DNA from: Pleodorina starrii
Lineage: Eukaryota; Chlorophyta; Chlorophyceae; Chlamydomonadales; Volvocaceae
Assembly (NCBI GenBank): GCA_030267565.1
Contig: BRXU01000022.1
Coordinates: 1,942,001 to 2,006,000 of the forward strand
DNA: 64,000 nt
Reading direction: 5' to 3'
Position 1 is the stretch's first letter. Each line of letters begins with the position of its first letter. The notes beneath the pieces were generated by a model. It was not told the origin of the DNA and made no database searches. It saw nothing but the letters and a program-made list of their open reading frames with translations. This document shows, piece by piece, positions 1 through 9,817 of the stretch. Both the position numbers and the translations under genes were made by a program.

Positions 1-854
1 CAGCTGGGTTGGATTCCCGGGGAAATCCCCGACATTTTCGGGGGCGGTGAGATTGGCTAGCTGCTGAGATGTCAAGTTGGGCCCCAGATGACACGTTTGA
101 TTGGTGGCAATGCTGAACCCTCAGTCTCTACGGATGTCGGGTGAACGGATGAGATGGGGTCCTAGTTGGCAGGACCAACCGCGTTGGACTCACAGTTCGT
201 ATGGCGTTGGACAGTGTGACGGAGGTGGAGTTGAGTTGAGTTGGGTTGAGTTGGGAGGTGCGCACAATTGGTACATGGCTGTTACCGTTATCGTTACCGT
301 TACCGTTGTGGTTCGGTGGTTTGTTGCGAGGGGAGGCGCTGACGAGTCCAGGAGGGGAGCAAGACAGGGACTTGCACATACATGCGGTTCACCGTGGCGC
401 GCATGTGCCTCATGAGTGTGGCCCTTGTTGAGGAGCGGGAGGCATGCAGGGGGATGCAGCGCTGCGCTTGTGACGCATGTACCTTCCGGACTGTACCGGT
501 ATGTCGGGAGGGAGCTGAGAGGTGGCCGGTCTCCGTCCGACTCGGACCATCCGAGACAAACCAATGGCTGCATATTACAGACTCGGAAGCCAAGTTTGCG
601 CCGCCGCCTGCTGCTCGACGGCACCGATCACAAGCGCAGAACGGATGTGTGTTGGGCTTGTCTTGTAACATGGGCCACGGCGACCGCTTACGCCCCAGCA
701 GCAGCAGCAGCCCGCCAGCCGCCCGCCGTCCTCGAGCCAGCAATTTAGCCACCGCCGCCGCCAGGGCCCCTGACCGCCTCCCGCCATTGGCCGAGACGGC
801 TCGACGCAGGGCGAGGTACGTGATCACGTGTATGGCAGCCAGGTAGGCGATCAG
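1..854. other. Intergenic, no supported gene
   Basis: Both strands carry overlapping open frames, which is expected at this GC content. On the plus strand a frame ending at about 812 has a good donor (GTACGTG) but no convincing partner exon. On the minus strand the frame below the stop at 855 stays open to 300. A TGTAA, the usual volvocine poly(A) signal, reads on the minus strand at about 573-577 and could end the small minus-strand ORF upstream of it. Confidence 0.4.
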
Positions 855-1112
855 TTACCCCACTGTCGTAACGCTAGGGGTACGTATGTCGTACTTGTAC
901 AGCAGCGGGTTGGTGCCGACGACGCAGGCCGGGTCTCTGGGGCTGCGCCGAGTCAGGAAGGTCCTGAAGGCAAGAAGAGGCAGGGAGCCACGAGCAGGAG
1001 GAACAGGAGGCGGAGGTGGAGGTGGATCCTTGACATCCATGACTCGGATCCGTCCCTGATGGAACTCGTACGGTCCGGCCTTCCCAACCCCACCACCGCC
1101 GCGTGCCATCAT
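855..1112 (-). CDS. Tiny two-exon ORF, unknown function
   Basis: Not recognised. Tentative exons are 1112-1072 and 963-855 (49 codons plus TAA). The donor is GTACGAG. The acceptor follows a long pyrimidine tract ending CCTTCAG, and the phases agree (2 into 1). The tract itself would translate as a run of prolines, which argues that it is intron. The product is basic and ends in YKYDIRTP-like sequence, with no membrane segment. A minus-strand TGTAA lies about 280 bases downstream of the stop. The same frame stays open past the TAA with hydrophobic sequence, so this could instead be a fragment of a larger broken gene. Confidence 0.28.
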   Translation of the reverse strand: MMARGGGGVGKAGPYEFHQGRIRVMDVKDPPPPPPPVPPARGSLPLLAFRTFLTRRSPRDPACVVGTNPLLYKYDIRTPSVTTVG

Positions 1113-1663
1113 CTGGTTTACATGAAATGTTCAAAGCCGTCGCAAGGTCCGGCGTTGCGAAGTTGTGACGTAATGTCACTATACTATACAGCGAACATCC
1201 ATTTAATTAAGGGCTTGACGACTGGACTTGTTGGGCGGCCCGCAGAAGACCGCATCGTGCGTGCATTAGCGGCTTCGCGTCCAACAACCATTTTGCCTCT
1301 CATAGTTTGACCCTTTCAACATATTTCATTCTGTAAAAGTGATATGCGTCAAAGCGGTCGGACCGGCTAGCAGAACTGTGGTGTGGTCGCGTGAACAATG
1401 CTCGCTATGCAAATATAGTTGTTATCGAAACGAAGAGAAGCCGCGTATAAACATATATATAAATATATATGAACACCACGGTATGAGTTCGAATGAATAG
1501 GAGTTCTGAATGCGTTGGAGCGGGTGCGCCCTCGGACCATGGACTCCGTCAAACGTCTTTCATCCTGATACCTGCACCGTAGTTGTTTTTGATTTTAGTA
1601 TATTTTTCCAATAAATATTTTAATTGGGTTACAGTGTAATGAATGAGTAAAGTTGGTCGTCAC

Positions 1664-1711
1664 TCAGCCAGCCAGCCAGGCAGCTAGGCAGCTAGGCAGC
1701 CAGGCAGCCAC
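1664..1711. repeat. CAGC/CAGG-type tetranucleotide repeat
   Basis: Degenerate head-to-tail run of 4- and 8-base units (CAGC, CAGG, CTAGG). Confidence 0.8.
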
Positions 1712-1735
1712 GGACACGACAGGGGCAACCCTAGG

Positions 1736-1776
1736 GGGCGGGGCCCCCCTGGGCGCATCGCGCTGGGGCCCCGCCC
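1736..1776. repeat. GC-rich inverted repeat (12-bp arms)
   Basis: GGGCGGGGCCCC at 1736-1747 is matched perfectly by GGGGCCCCGCCC at 1765-1776, with a 17-base loop. It could be a stem-loop or the end of a small repeat element. No target duplication is visible. Confidence 0.7.
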
Positions 1777-2930
1777 AAAAACCCATACGAGCCCTTGGAC
1801 CAATGCAAGGGGGTTTATAGCGCTTTTGAAGGCCAGGCCGCTTGAGGCCTTCCGTCCCAAGTCAGTACGTGAACATGCTCAAACGTGTCGGGCCTGATCT
1901 GCTTTGCGGCTTCAGGGGGATGGCCCCGTATGTAAGGGGTGGGCGCGGGGGCCCTGCCGGATCCGGCGCGTCCGCCATGGGGACGGCATGGCAGTACGTA
2001 TGGCACCTTCCTGCGCAGCCTCTACCTCTATCCAGCACATAGCCCCCTGCGTTGTGTTGCACACCCGTCGATGGTTCGGGGGGCGTTCTTCTGCCGAACA
2101 TTGCGACAATTTTCAGGTTCAGGGCAGTGGTGTGCTCACAGGAAAGGTGTTTTCGCTGCTTCCCCGCTGGTCCCAAATGCCAGAAGTTATGATATACACC
2201 TCTGGGGAGTCTCCGTCAACCGGGGCAAGGCCTAGGGGAGGTTGAAGCCAGCCAGTCATTGCTCGCACATGCAGGGCTTGAGTTCGGCCGACTGAAGGGA
2301 CGCTCGTTGAGGGACGCTCTGCGCGCCTGGGTGCGCTGGGTGCGGTCGGTCTTGCAAGCGCCCGCCCGACCAGGCAGGGCCACGGCATGGCATCAGACCC
2401 TTGAGCGGTACCTCTAGCCCCTCATGGATCCCGCTAGCTTGGGCGCTGTGGAGGTACCAAGATACCCGAGATATTTCGTTGCAAACCCCCAAAGAGATGC
2501 TGCGTACGGGTATTCATGCATGCAGCAGGAATACCGGTAACCATGCCGGAAACCGGTGCAAGGAGCCGGGTGGCAACCCTTCCTCATGGTTGGCCTTCCG
2601 GCCGTTATCCTGGAAAGATATCGGGTGCGGGGTTTCCCTGGCAGGCAAGAGCTATTCATAGCGGCAAGGGAAGACTCATTACAAAACGCCATAAACGCCG
2701 TAAACGCTGTACGGCAGGGTGCATCAAAACCGCAATTCGGGTCGTCTTTGCATATATAAAGATAATAGTATCAACGTAACAGGAAATCAATTGCAACAAA
2801 CAATCCATGTATAGGGACCTACCAGCTGCTCTGCTCACGCTAGCATCTCCACGGCTTCGCTCTTCAAAACCAGCACAACGAAACGGACCACAAACATTAC
2901 CTTCGAGCCATAATCCTCCGTAAACGAACG

Positions 2931-4384
2931 ATGGCAGCAGCAGGACGGCCTGCTGCCGGCTTCTCGGCCCGCGTAAGGTGCTGCGCCCGGTGAGGAGGCA
3001 AGCTCTCCACTCCAAATTAAGCCAGGACTGTGCGGCTTACTCAAACCGTAATTGTAACTGGCCTGCAGGCGGATGGGCATGCGTCTTATCGGTTGTGCGC
3101 GGCCCGAAGTCATTTCCTTTGGAGAGTTCCGCATCTCGGGCGGGTAGGCCTTTTTCCATGATTTGCCGCAACGGACACGCGAAACTGCATTCCTGTCGAA
3201 CATATCAGCACAAAGGGCCAGCGCTGGCCCTTGGCTGGTCGGGCCCCCGCTGTCGTTAGTCGATCGGTTTGCCCTCAACGTGAGCACCCATGCGCACGGG
3301 CAGATTGCAATGGTATCATAATTCTAGAAATAAAATACATGCTAATTACAGCCAAAGCTTTTGGGAGCACGGGGTTAGCGCTTAAGCGTGTTGCAGGACC
3401 GATTCGGCGACGTTTTGGGGCGTTTACGCCGGCATTTTCACCCATTCCTAGTTCAAACGTTACTTGTTAGCAATACAACTGTAAATTGCAGGTGTCTTTC
3501 AGGCAGGCATCTAACCCATTTACGGTACCGGTACACGTTCTCAACCGCGCAGGCTCGACGGCGGACCCCAAAGACAAAAGCTGGCGGTGAGAGGCCGTTC
3601 CGCCGCCGACGAATTTGACGAGGAGACGGCATCGTACGATTTGATCACGCGCAGCGACTTTGCAGCGGACTGCTTCCACACTGCCGACGAGTACGAGGGG
3701 GCGGCTCTAAACATCATCGCCAGCGACGACGACGACGACACCTGTTCGGAAGCCCCCTCCGACGCCAGTGCAGACGCCGAGGTCGATTCCTGTCTGGAAG
3801 GCATCACTGTGACCGGCATCGATGTCCCTCGCCTTGACCCCGACAGCAAGAAGCGGCCCGTCGGTGCTGTGCTCCTGCAGCAGTCCCCCTGCTCGTCGGC
3901 CTGGGTGACGTCGCTGTTGGCCCCTGACCGCAATAATGTCGGCGGCGACTGGAAGCAGCAGCCGATGCTCGTCAAGGTCTACAAGTTTTACTGCGATGCG
4001 CTGGCATCCAGGCTGCTGGCGGCGGCCGCCCGCAACGGTCAGAAGCCCAGGGTGCATGTTCCGACGGAGCGCGATGCCATGCAGGAGGTCCGCATGGCGG
4101 TGAAGCTCGCCTGCACAAGCGTGCGGCGGATCCGCGGGGCCGCGCTGGAGGACTGCCCCGACATCTGCGCCCCCTCTGCAGCACCCGAGCAACCCAGCGG
4201 CCGCGACGGCGGCGGTGGCGGCGGCGGCCAGCCCATCCTGCCGGTGCACCTGGAGGTGCGGCCGTGCGCCGCGAAACGAAGCAGCATCGGCAGCAAGTGC
4301 GGGCCGGACCGCGAGGTCGTGGCAGTGTACCCGTACCACCCGCCGGCGAAGGCCGACCTTGCCGAACCGAGCGAGCAGCAGTAG
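2931..4384 (+). CDS. Acidic N-terminal protein, unknown function
   Basis: Not recognised. The body is one exon, 3553-4384, open to TAG. It has an Asp/Glu-rich N-terminal third (a DDDDD stretch), a helical middle (LVKVYKFYCDALASRLL and onward, with two cysteines), a poly-Gly run and a basic C-terminal part. The first in-frame ATG of this exon is about 138 codons in, so an upstream exon must supply the start. The best candidate is 2931-2989, starting MAAAGRPAAGF, with donor CG|GTGAGG. It is phase 2 and joins the acceptor CGCGCAG at 3552 in frame, for 296 residues in all. The large exon is good coding sequence; the first exon is tentative, because the acceptor has a weak pyrimidine tract. No signal peptide or membrane span is visible. 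Confidence 0.5.
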
Positions 4385-5866
4385 CGGCGGGTGCGCGCGT
4401 GGCTCCAAGACCGCACCGCACCGCGTCGGTATAGCTGGCACGCGTGTGCACAGGTCGGCCGCCGGCGAGTGGGACCCAGGTTGCTTTAGCACACTGCAGG
4501 CGGGAGGGTGCTAGGCTGCGGGTGCGTGTGGGGCCCGGATGGGGGCATTGGGCCGCGCGGGCCGGCTCCTGCCGGGGCCCTCTCCCGTGGGTAAGGCATG
4601 CGGTCGCCAAGCGGAACCCTTGGGATCAAATAAGTTGGTGTGCTAACAAGCCGCGCGGAGCCAGCGGTAGGTACAGGTATAGCGCTTGCTGGGGAGCGGA
4701 CAAGACCACTGGCCGTGCGAGTTGTGTGCAGCGTTCATATTTAAATACGGTTAGTTTGTCTTGCTTGCTCGCTCGCTCGCTGTGAATCAGGAGGGCCTTT
4801 TTAGGGGATGACGAACAGTAGTGCTTGGAATGGCGCGATCCGGGTGATCCGGGTGAGGCGCCAGCTCCTAACCTTCTCAGCGATCTTGCGAAGGTAGCAG
4901 ACGAGTGAACCGCTGTATGAGGGCCTGCATATTATGATTAACCCGGACTTCATTACTTCGTACATGGCCGTTATTATCATCGTATCGACAGAGATCCCGC
5001 CTTGCGTTTTCGTTTGGACCCCTTGGACCCCTTGTGTTGCTAGCAGTCTGCCGGCACGCGAACACATGCCTTAGAACACGCGCATGATAATGTTTATGGC
5101 AATGGAAGTGATTACGTACAGTTATAGCGAGCCGTGTAGGCCTTTGAGATGTGAGTACGTCGTACAGTACAGTTGGAGCGTGCTCGGGTGATTCATGAGC
5201 CGGTTCCCATTATTTAGCTTTCTTGCTGTAGAAGGTGTCGAGGTGCACCGGAATGTGCTGTTTGGTGGGTTGTACAGATTTGAGGCGCGGTGCTGTATGG
5301 GCCTGCTTTTGATTTGGGACTTACTTATCTATAACACTGCAGGCGCATGAAAGGGTGGAGCGCGGGCGGATGAGGTGACTGTGATACGGCTTCGGTGCGT
5401 GGCAACTGGTGTTGCGGGCATGTGTGGATGGGTGCGGTGTTTTGTTAACCAGGGATGGCACCACGCCGTTCGTTGGTCGCGGGCCTCCATGGCGATTCGG
5501 AGGGTGGGTAGGTAGGTAGGTAGGGTGCCGGAGGGAGGCATCGAGAATTTGCGCGTCGGGTGCGTGCGTGTTTTTTGGCGTGGCTGCTGGACTTCGTGAC
5601 ACGAAAACGAAACAGCGGGAAGGCCAACTTTGCCGCTGCCTTCATGGCAGGCAGGGGTTAAGAGATTAAAAATTCAGTCGGAATGCAGTTCCTCAACCTA
5701 TGTTTCATTGTAATGTGCAATTATGATCGGCCGCGGCCCACATAGATTGACGCGACCAGGTTGCAGGCTGTTGCATCCGCTCGGCCGTCCTGCGCCGGGG
5801 ACAGATGCACCGGAGCTTCAAAGTCCTCTATCCACCGGATCTGAGAGGGCAGCGAGAGAGGGTCCA
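4385..5866. other. Intergenic, no supported gene
   Basis: Lower GC than the coding regions. An 88-codon minus-strand frame (5067-4801) begins with ATG and has mixed hydrophobic and basic content, but no splice or homology support. TAGG/GTAG repeats lie at about 5508-5525. Confidence 0.45.
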
Positions 5867-7511
5867 ATGGCCGCTCCGCGGCGTCCTCGTTGCTACTCAA
5901 ACCCGCCGCCACAGCAGCCTGCGGCGCGAATCAGGCTCCAGGGACGGCCGTCGTCGGTGACACTCTCAGAAGCAGATTTGGAGATGGCCCAGGCGGAGGC
6001 GGTGACCTTGCAGTTTCTGGAGACCTTGTGTCGCCTTTGCGGTGGAGATTATGTGGTGGGTGGGAGAACGAAACCGAGACGCCTGCTGGTGTGCAGCAGC
6101 AATACGATGTTGAGTGCGATTGGGGTTGGCCGTCGTTAAATGGCTGCGGCCCGCCGGCGCCCAGGGGTGTCGGGCCCAGAAGCCGCCATGGATCTCTAGG
6201 TGGGTGGGGTCTCCGATTTCCGGCTTCATGGTTTCGCGGCGCTGGGGATGCCATGCCGTGGCTGGGATATCGTAGGGGCCCGTCATGCCCTTTTTCCGGG
6301 TGCGAGTGCTTGGTTGCTCAGTGCTTGGGTTCCAGCTGATCTGTGAGAGTCACTCGACCATGGAGGCTCTTGGGGGCTGATGAGGCGCCGCGTGTCTGGG
6401 TGCGTGGTCTTCAGGGCCCGAACCACGACTAGGCATTCGGCCGTTTGTTCAAAACGGCCCTTCGGGGTTCGGGCCAGGGTGGCTATCTTATTTTGCCGAG
6501 TATCTACGGCCGGAGATACTCCTGGCTCAGAAGCGCTGAGAGTATCTGTCAGGATCTGTCAAGGAGGGGATTTTCCCGGCTAAACACGGCCCCGGGAGAT
6601 ATCATGCCCACCTGTGAGGCCGGATTATCTAAACCTTCAGCTTTTTGCACGGCAAAAGTATCTTCAGATTTCCAAAATTTTCCCCCGAATATATATTCAT
6701 TTCTTAAGATAGCCACCCTGGTTCGGGCCGTCGAATGATCCGGACGACGAAGATTCGAACACTGCTCGCTCCACGCTATGCGACCCGCCATCTGATCTCA
6801 GCAATTCAACCAAGGGCAGGCGCACCGTGTGGCCAAAGATCATGCAGGTAAGCGTACATGCATGTGTCCCGCAAAGCACGCGCAGTCGCTGCAAGCCGCA
6901 GGCGGCGCCAAGCCATGTCCGCGGCAGATGCATACCTACAACCCAATGTCTGCTGTGATGTATCCCCATTCCAGCATAGGCCCTTTCGGAAGATGCCCGG
7001 TGAGTAAACTACCCGAATGGAGATACTTCAGTTATCCCCATTCAGATGGGGCGCGTCCTTGTATCTTACAACCCAGTGGGCTGCCACCTCCCTGACCTGG
7101 GCCAGGTATCACACCGTCGTGTCAAACCCCCGAGGCAAGAATAGCAACAGGCGTGCAGCGGAAGGACTCTTCACTTCCGGCGCTTCACGTACCACCACAG
7201 CGCCGGTCAACCGTGTCTTCAGGATCCGAAACCGTGCATTGGCCCGCCACATTACGGTAATGCGCTCACTCGACATTAGTGTGCACACCTCGTCACGATA
7301 CCACCACCCCGCAGCGCCGCCCTCGCTCCTTGGGGTCTGTGACAGACGGCCAACAAACAAGACACAGGCCGTTCATTCATGCCGACTAGCGGAAATGCTG
7401 CTGGGAAGCGAATGCCTACAGGCCCCCCAGCCACGCACACCAGAAAGAGCCGCCGCCAACGAACTGACAAGCTCCCTATCGTTCGTTCCCCGCCGAGAAA
7501 ATAACTCATGA
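5867..7511 (+). pseudogene. Six-exon gene split by a hAT MITE in exon 2
   Basis: Not recognised by family. Exons, all phase-consistent once the MITE is removed: 5867-6041, 6415-6474 plus 6729-6847, 6975-6999, 7077-7105, 7223-7256, 7315-7511 (TGA), giving 212 residues. Strong donors follow exon 2 (GTAAGC) and exon 3 (GTGAGT). The product is polar: an Arg/Pro-rich start, a helical stretch (SEADLEMAQAEAVTLQFLETL), an acidic patch (DPDDEDS) and a basic RRTVWPKIMQ. The frame could begin at 5723 instead. With the 246-bp element and one 8-bp target copy present (254 bases, not divisible by 3), exon 2 is frameshifted and meets stops, so this allele should be broken unless the insert is spliced out. 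Exons 3-5 are only 25-34 bases long, so the model is moderate at best. Confidence 0.4.
6467..6728. mobile_element. hAT-type MITE with 8-bp target duplication
   Basis: The element is 6475-6720 (246 bp). Its terminal inverted repeats are perfect over 16 bp: CAGGGTGGCTATCTTA at 6475-6490 and its complement at 6705-6720. It is flanked by identical 8-bp copies of GTTCGGGC at 6467-6474 and 6721-6728. An 8-bp duplication with termini beginning CAGGG is the hallmark of the hAT superfamily. There is no room for a transposase, so it is non-autonomous. The interior is AT-richer than its surroundings. Confidence 0.92.
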
Positions 7512-9817
7512 CCCGCGCATGGCTGGGCCGCGCACGCAGCCCACCTGCCTATCTCGATGCCTGCCGATGCCTCACCTCGCCGTGTCGCATGAGGAAACAC
7601 ATACCGGTAACGGTGGCCGGTCGTCGTAGTGCATCGCAGTTTCTCGCATGATGGGGAATGAGGTGCACTTCACCGAAAACCGTAATACGCGCATCTGTAG
7701 TCAGCATCTGTAGGAGTCCTACAGATGCCGACTACAGATGCGCGTATTACGGTTGGACACTTATTACGGCAAGCTTTTGCATTGTTGTTGTCCATCATTG
7801 AGTACGCCGAGCTCGAAGCAACCTGCTGGCATGCTCGGGGCCGCTAGAGCGGCACCTCCGCGGGCCCGATTGGCCCAATACTGTTCGCCACCCCACCCTA
7901 ACCCCACGCACCCCGTTGCGGTATGGGGGCCTCATGCTCCCGACTGCCCGGGAGCTTTCCAGGACCGGACCGGATCGCGCACCCCGGATCCCCATGAATG
8001 AATGGCACACGTTCTGTACTCCATTTAGCGGTCGATGGGCTAACCGCCTTCTGTCGTAGGACACAACGAAGGAGTGATAGTCACATTGCTGAGGGGAGCT
8101 CCGGAAGCATCTCCCGTTGCAATGCGATTGTCTTCATGGCCCCAGCCCCCCTGCACAATCGGCGGATTGTGCCTATCTTGTCTCATCTGAGGGAGAGGGC
8201 CATCACCCGCGGAGTGCAGCGCAAGGCCCAGCAGGCCCCCTTGCTGTACCCCCGGTATAGCCTTCGGGGGATTTGGGGGAGCTCACTGTAACCCACCACT
8301 GGGTGTCATCTTGTCAAAAGCGCACGTTGTCCTTCCATGCGCGAGCGCCGTGGTTTCCTGAACTTGTAAGCGCTGCCGTTGGGCCCTGGCACCCAACAAC
8401 ATCGACCATCGAAGAGCAATCAGCAGCTCACAAGCTCACACCCGACCCGAGCAGCAGCACCCGAACTCATCATTTCATCAGTGGCCTACCGGTGCGGGTA
8501 CCTCCGGAAATGTCACCGATCCCCCGATCGAGCCGAACGGGCTACCCTGTCCAGTTGAGTTGACAAAACCATCGAGCTCCCGCACTTTCCTTGGCAAAAG
8601 CGACCAACCCATGCTTGCAGCGGGGGACACGTACACGTTCCTCTTGACACATGTCAACAGCGAAGTGCGCATTCTAGCATACAAGGATACACGTTCCGCA
8701 TACGCGTGCGTTCCTTCCAATGCGTGCAATCACATCAGTGCCACGCCCTTGGCATAGTTCGTAACTGGCTAAGACCTGTCTATACCTACAGCTAACCCTA
8801 AGCCGACTCGATGGCTTACCGCTACCAGCAGCACGTCGCTGGGATGCCCAAACGAACGAATGTCTTCGCCCAACGTTTGCCAACAGAGGCTGTTGGGAGA
8901 CTCTCATGTCGGTCCCAACCAGTCACAACCGGCCGCCCCCCTCCCTGCCAATCCCACCTCTTCGGGTTCAAGCTCCGCTGTATGGCGTCTTCGTGTTCCC
9001 TCTCGCTGCCTACCCTCGCCAGTCGGGTGGTGAAGCGTGCGTAGGTCGACGGCGCGCCAGGATCAAACCCCGCGGCGGTGGATCAACCCCCGCGGCGTCG
9101 AGGCTCCAACGGTCCAAGGCCGGAACCTGACTTGCAACTGACCAACTCCGGATTCAACCACAATGGCCCGACGACTGGACGCTGCCCGATAGACCGGCAC
9201 TGACTCCCAAAGACCATTGACGCCATAAGGTGCATTCCTTGAGCCCGGCGGCGGCGGGGCACCCGAAACGGCCTTTGGCCCTTATGTCGGCTCCTCTGTG
9301 CATCGCGCCGTGTTGGCGCAACGTTGTGAGGTGCCGTACATCACGGGCGCCATGCCGTACCCTACCCTACCCAACCACGTGCCACCGCTCTAGGGGGGCG
9401 CCTCAAGCTGCCCGCCCACGGAGGGCCGCACGATTGGCTCAACGTTGCATCGCCGCCTCCCATCGGGCAGCCCTTCGTCTGCGTCCAAGATCGGGATTAC
9501 GGCGTTTATCCAGCTGCCCAAGCCGCCGCACCAAGTCCATACACACGCACACGCACCAGCCCCTGCATCGCACTCGTATCTTGCCCGGGTCCCATCGGGG
9601 CCAGGCCCTCCAGAGGTTCCCCGCGGGCAGAGATTCCCCAACTACATATGGCCCAAGAGACCCCGAGGAGTGCCGCTGCCAGGGTGGGCCCAACCGCGTG
9701 CTCGTCCCGCCGTGTCCCGCCTCACTCAATGCAAGCAGCCATAGCCAGCCATACTGGACCTCCCCTCCCGCCCGCGCAGCTATTGCCATACATGCCTCTA
9801 CGTGCAAGTCAATCCAT
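7512..9817. other. Intergenic, one large palindrome
   Basis: No splice-consistent gene found. It holds the 77-bp palindrome at 7678-7754 and presumably the 3' UTR of the J-domain gene at its right end. The long plus-strand frame crossing 9230-10192 is antisense to that gene. Confidence 0.45.
7678..7754. repeat. 77-bp near-perfect palindrome
   Basis: Arms of 38 bases centred on 7716, with a single mismatch (about 7703 against 7729) and no loop. It reads AACCGTAATACGCGCATCTG inward from both ends. It could extrude as a cruciform, fold as an RNA hairpin, or be a fold-back element. No target duplication is obvious. Confidence 0.9.

Larger units (their letters stand above)
1113..2930. other. Intergenic, repeats only
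   Basis: No gene supported. AT-rich between about 1390 and 1650. It holds a CAGC/CAGG tetranucleotide tract (1664-1711) and a strong GC hairpin (1736-1776). Frames between 1815 and 2800 occur on both strands with no splice-consistent chain. Confidence 0.5.

Noticed and set aside
6745..6765. TTCGAA-containing tRNA-like T-loop sequence
   Set aside because: No acceptor stem or anticodon arm can be built; the sequence reads as coding exon.
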